Positions 63,477 to 64,000 of a DNA stretch of 64,000 bases are shown here, piece after piece (within the stretch, counting starts at the first letter, position 1; the number at the start of each line of letters is the position of its first letter). The notes under the pieces are model-generated. The model ran no database searches, was not told the origin of the DNA, and saw nothing but the letters and a program-made list of their open reading frames with translations. The stretch comes from Sipunculus nudus (Eukaryota > Annelida > Sipuncula > Golfingiida > Sipunculidae), in NCBI GenBank assembly GCA_026874595.1, contig CM049307.1:3495579-3559578 (forward strand), written 5' to 3'. A program made the position numbers and the translations under genes.

Positions 63477-64000
63477 TAAAGTATGGACTGTGCCTCCAAC
63501 ATGTATGATCATAGATGGGGCCCGGAGAGGCCGTCACGGACCGCTGCACACGCCGGCCGCCCACCGTAAGGACCCTGCCGCCACTTGCGGCGACGGCGAG
63601 TGTCTTCGTGGTATGGCGAAAAACGGCGCGAGATTTGACGAGACTAACAATGTGACCCCTGAATGTGACTGCGAGTGTCAGCCGCTATCCAGCGCTGCAA
63701 ACCATGTGTCTGTAGCGTGAAAAATGACAGAATTATAGGCATTTCTTTGAATGGTCACGTGTTCTCGTTTCACGAGAAACGGTGCGAGATATGACGAGAC
63801 TTGCGATTGAACGGCTTAGAACTAGAGGGATGCTGTCTAACGCCAAAAACCAGACCTTTCTATCGCAAATATCAACAGAGATAGAATCTGGAAAACTCCG
63901 AATTTTCAGATTGTCAAGTTTTACCCCAAAATTTGGTAACCATGGTAACGGCAGCACAAAGCAACATGTGCGAAGAGATCAGCCAATGTTCCTAGTTTCA
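63477..64000 (+). mobile_element. Modular element W (GC-block type), cut by the window end
   Basis: GC-rich block (63,477-63,690), monomer with ACGAGAA hairpin and an X-box-like site (63,936). Matches 57,529 onward at a 5,948-bp offset until the window ends. Confidence 0.8.

Overview
This is a eukaryotic, AT-rich, repeat-dominated window with almost no coding sequence. The evidence is introns with consensus splice sites, tRNA-derived SINE-like units, a 51-bp minisatellite, MITE-like insertions, and about 46 kb of modular repeats that carry tandem cores, ACAA/ACAG/ACGG tetranucleotide runs and hairpin ends. That combination is best known from molluscs, especially bivalves (the 'pearl' and Helentron-associated, HINE-like elements). 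I infer a mollusc, probably a bivalve; the species cannot be named from sequence alone.

Layout. 1-5.9 kb: two copies of a hairpin-ended repeat family with (ACGG)n runs, one convincing minus-strand exon (5,199-5,315) with the cysteine pattern of a DB module from an Ig/FN3-type surface protein, and a SINE-like unit. 6.0-10.95 kb: about 97 copies of a 51-bp minisatellite with a 1,530-bp higher-order duplication. 10.95-15.04 kb: a compound element with inverted termini, flanked on both sides by minisatellite sequence. 15.0-17.6 kb: a second SINE-like unit, a third hairpin-ended repeat and a weak candidate exon. 17.66-37.8 kb and 42.15-64 kb: about 20 modular elements, all in the same orientation and mostly abutting end to end. 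One of them is split by a 1,372-bp TA-flanked insertion. 37.8-42.15 kb: an island of unrelated sequence with a 365-bp tandem repeat.

The most striking signal is in the modular repeats. Several diverged subfamilies share (i) a match to the vertebrate CTCF core motif, about 45 times and always in one orientation, (ii) a GTAACCATGGTAAC palindrome resembling the RFX X-box, (iii) TGACCTTGACCTTTGACCT nuclear-receptor half-site clusters including perfect DR1 sites, (iv) a tetranucleotide microsatellite, and (v) a 3' hairpin. The 5' mini-hairpin and the 3' hairpin both show paired base changes. In several places the microsatellite-hairpin tail is itself tandemly repeated (2, 4 and 5 copies). Protein binding is inferred from motif resemblance only.

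None of the long open frames looks like a conventional gene. Those in the minisatellite exist because 51 is divisible by 3, and the cysteine/valine/leucine-rich minus-strand frames are translations of ACAA/ACAG microsatellites.
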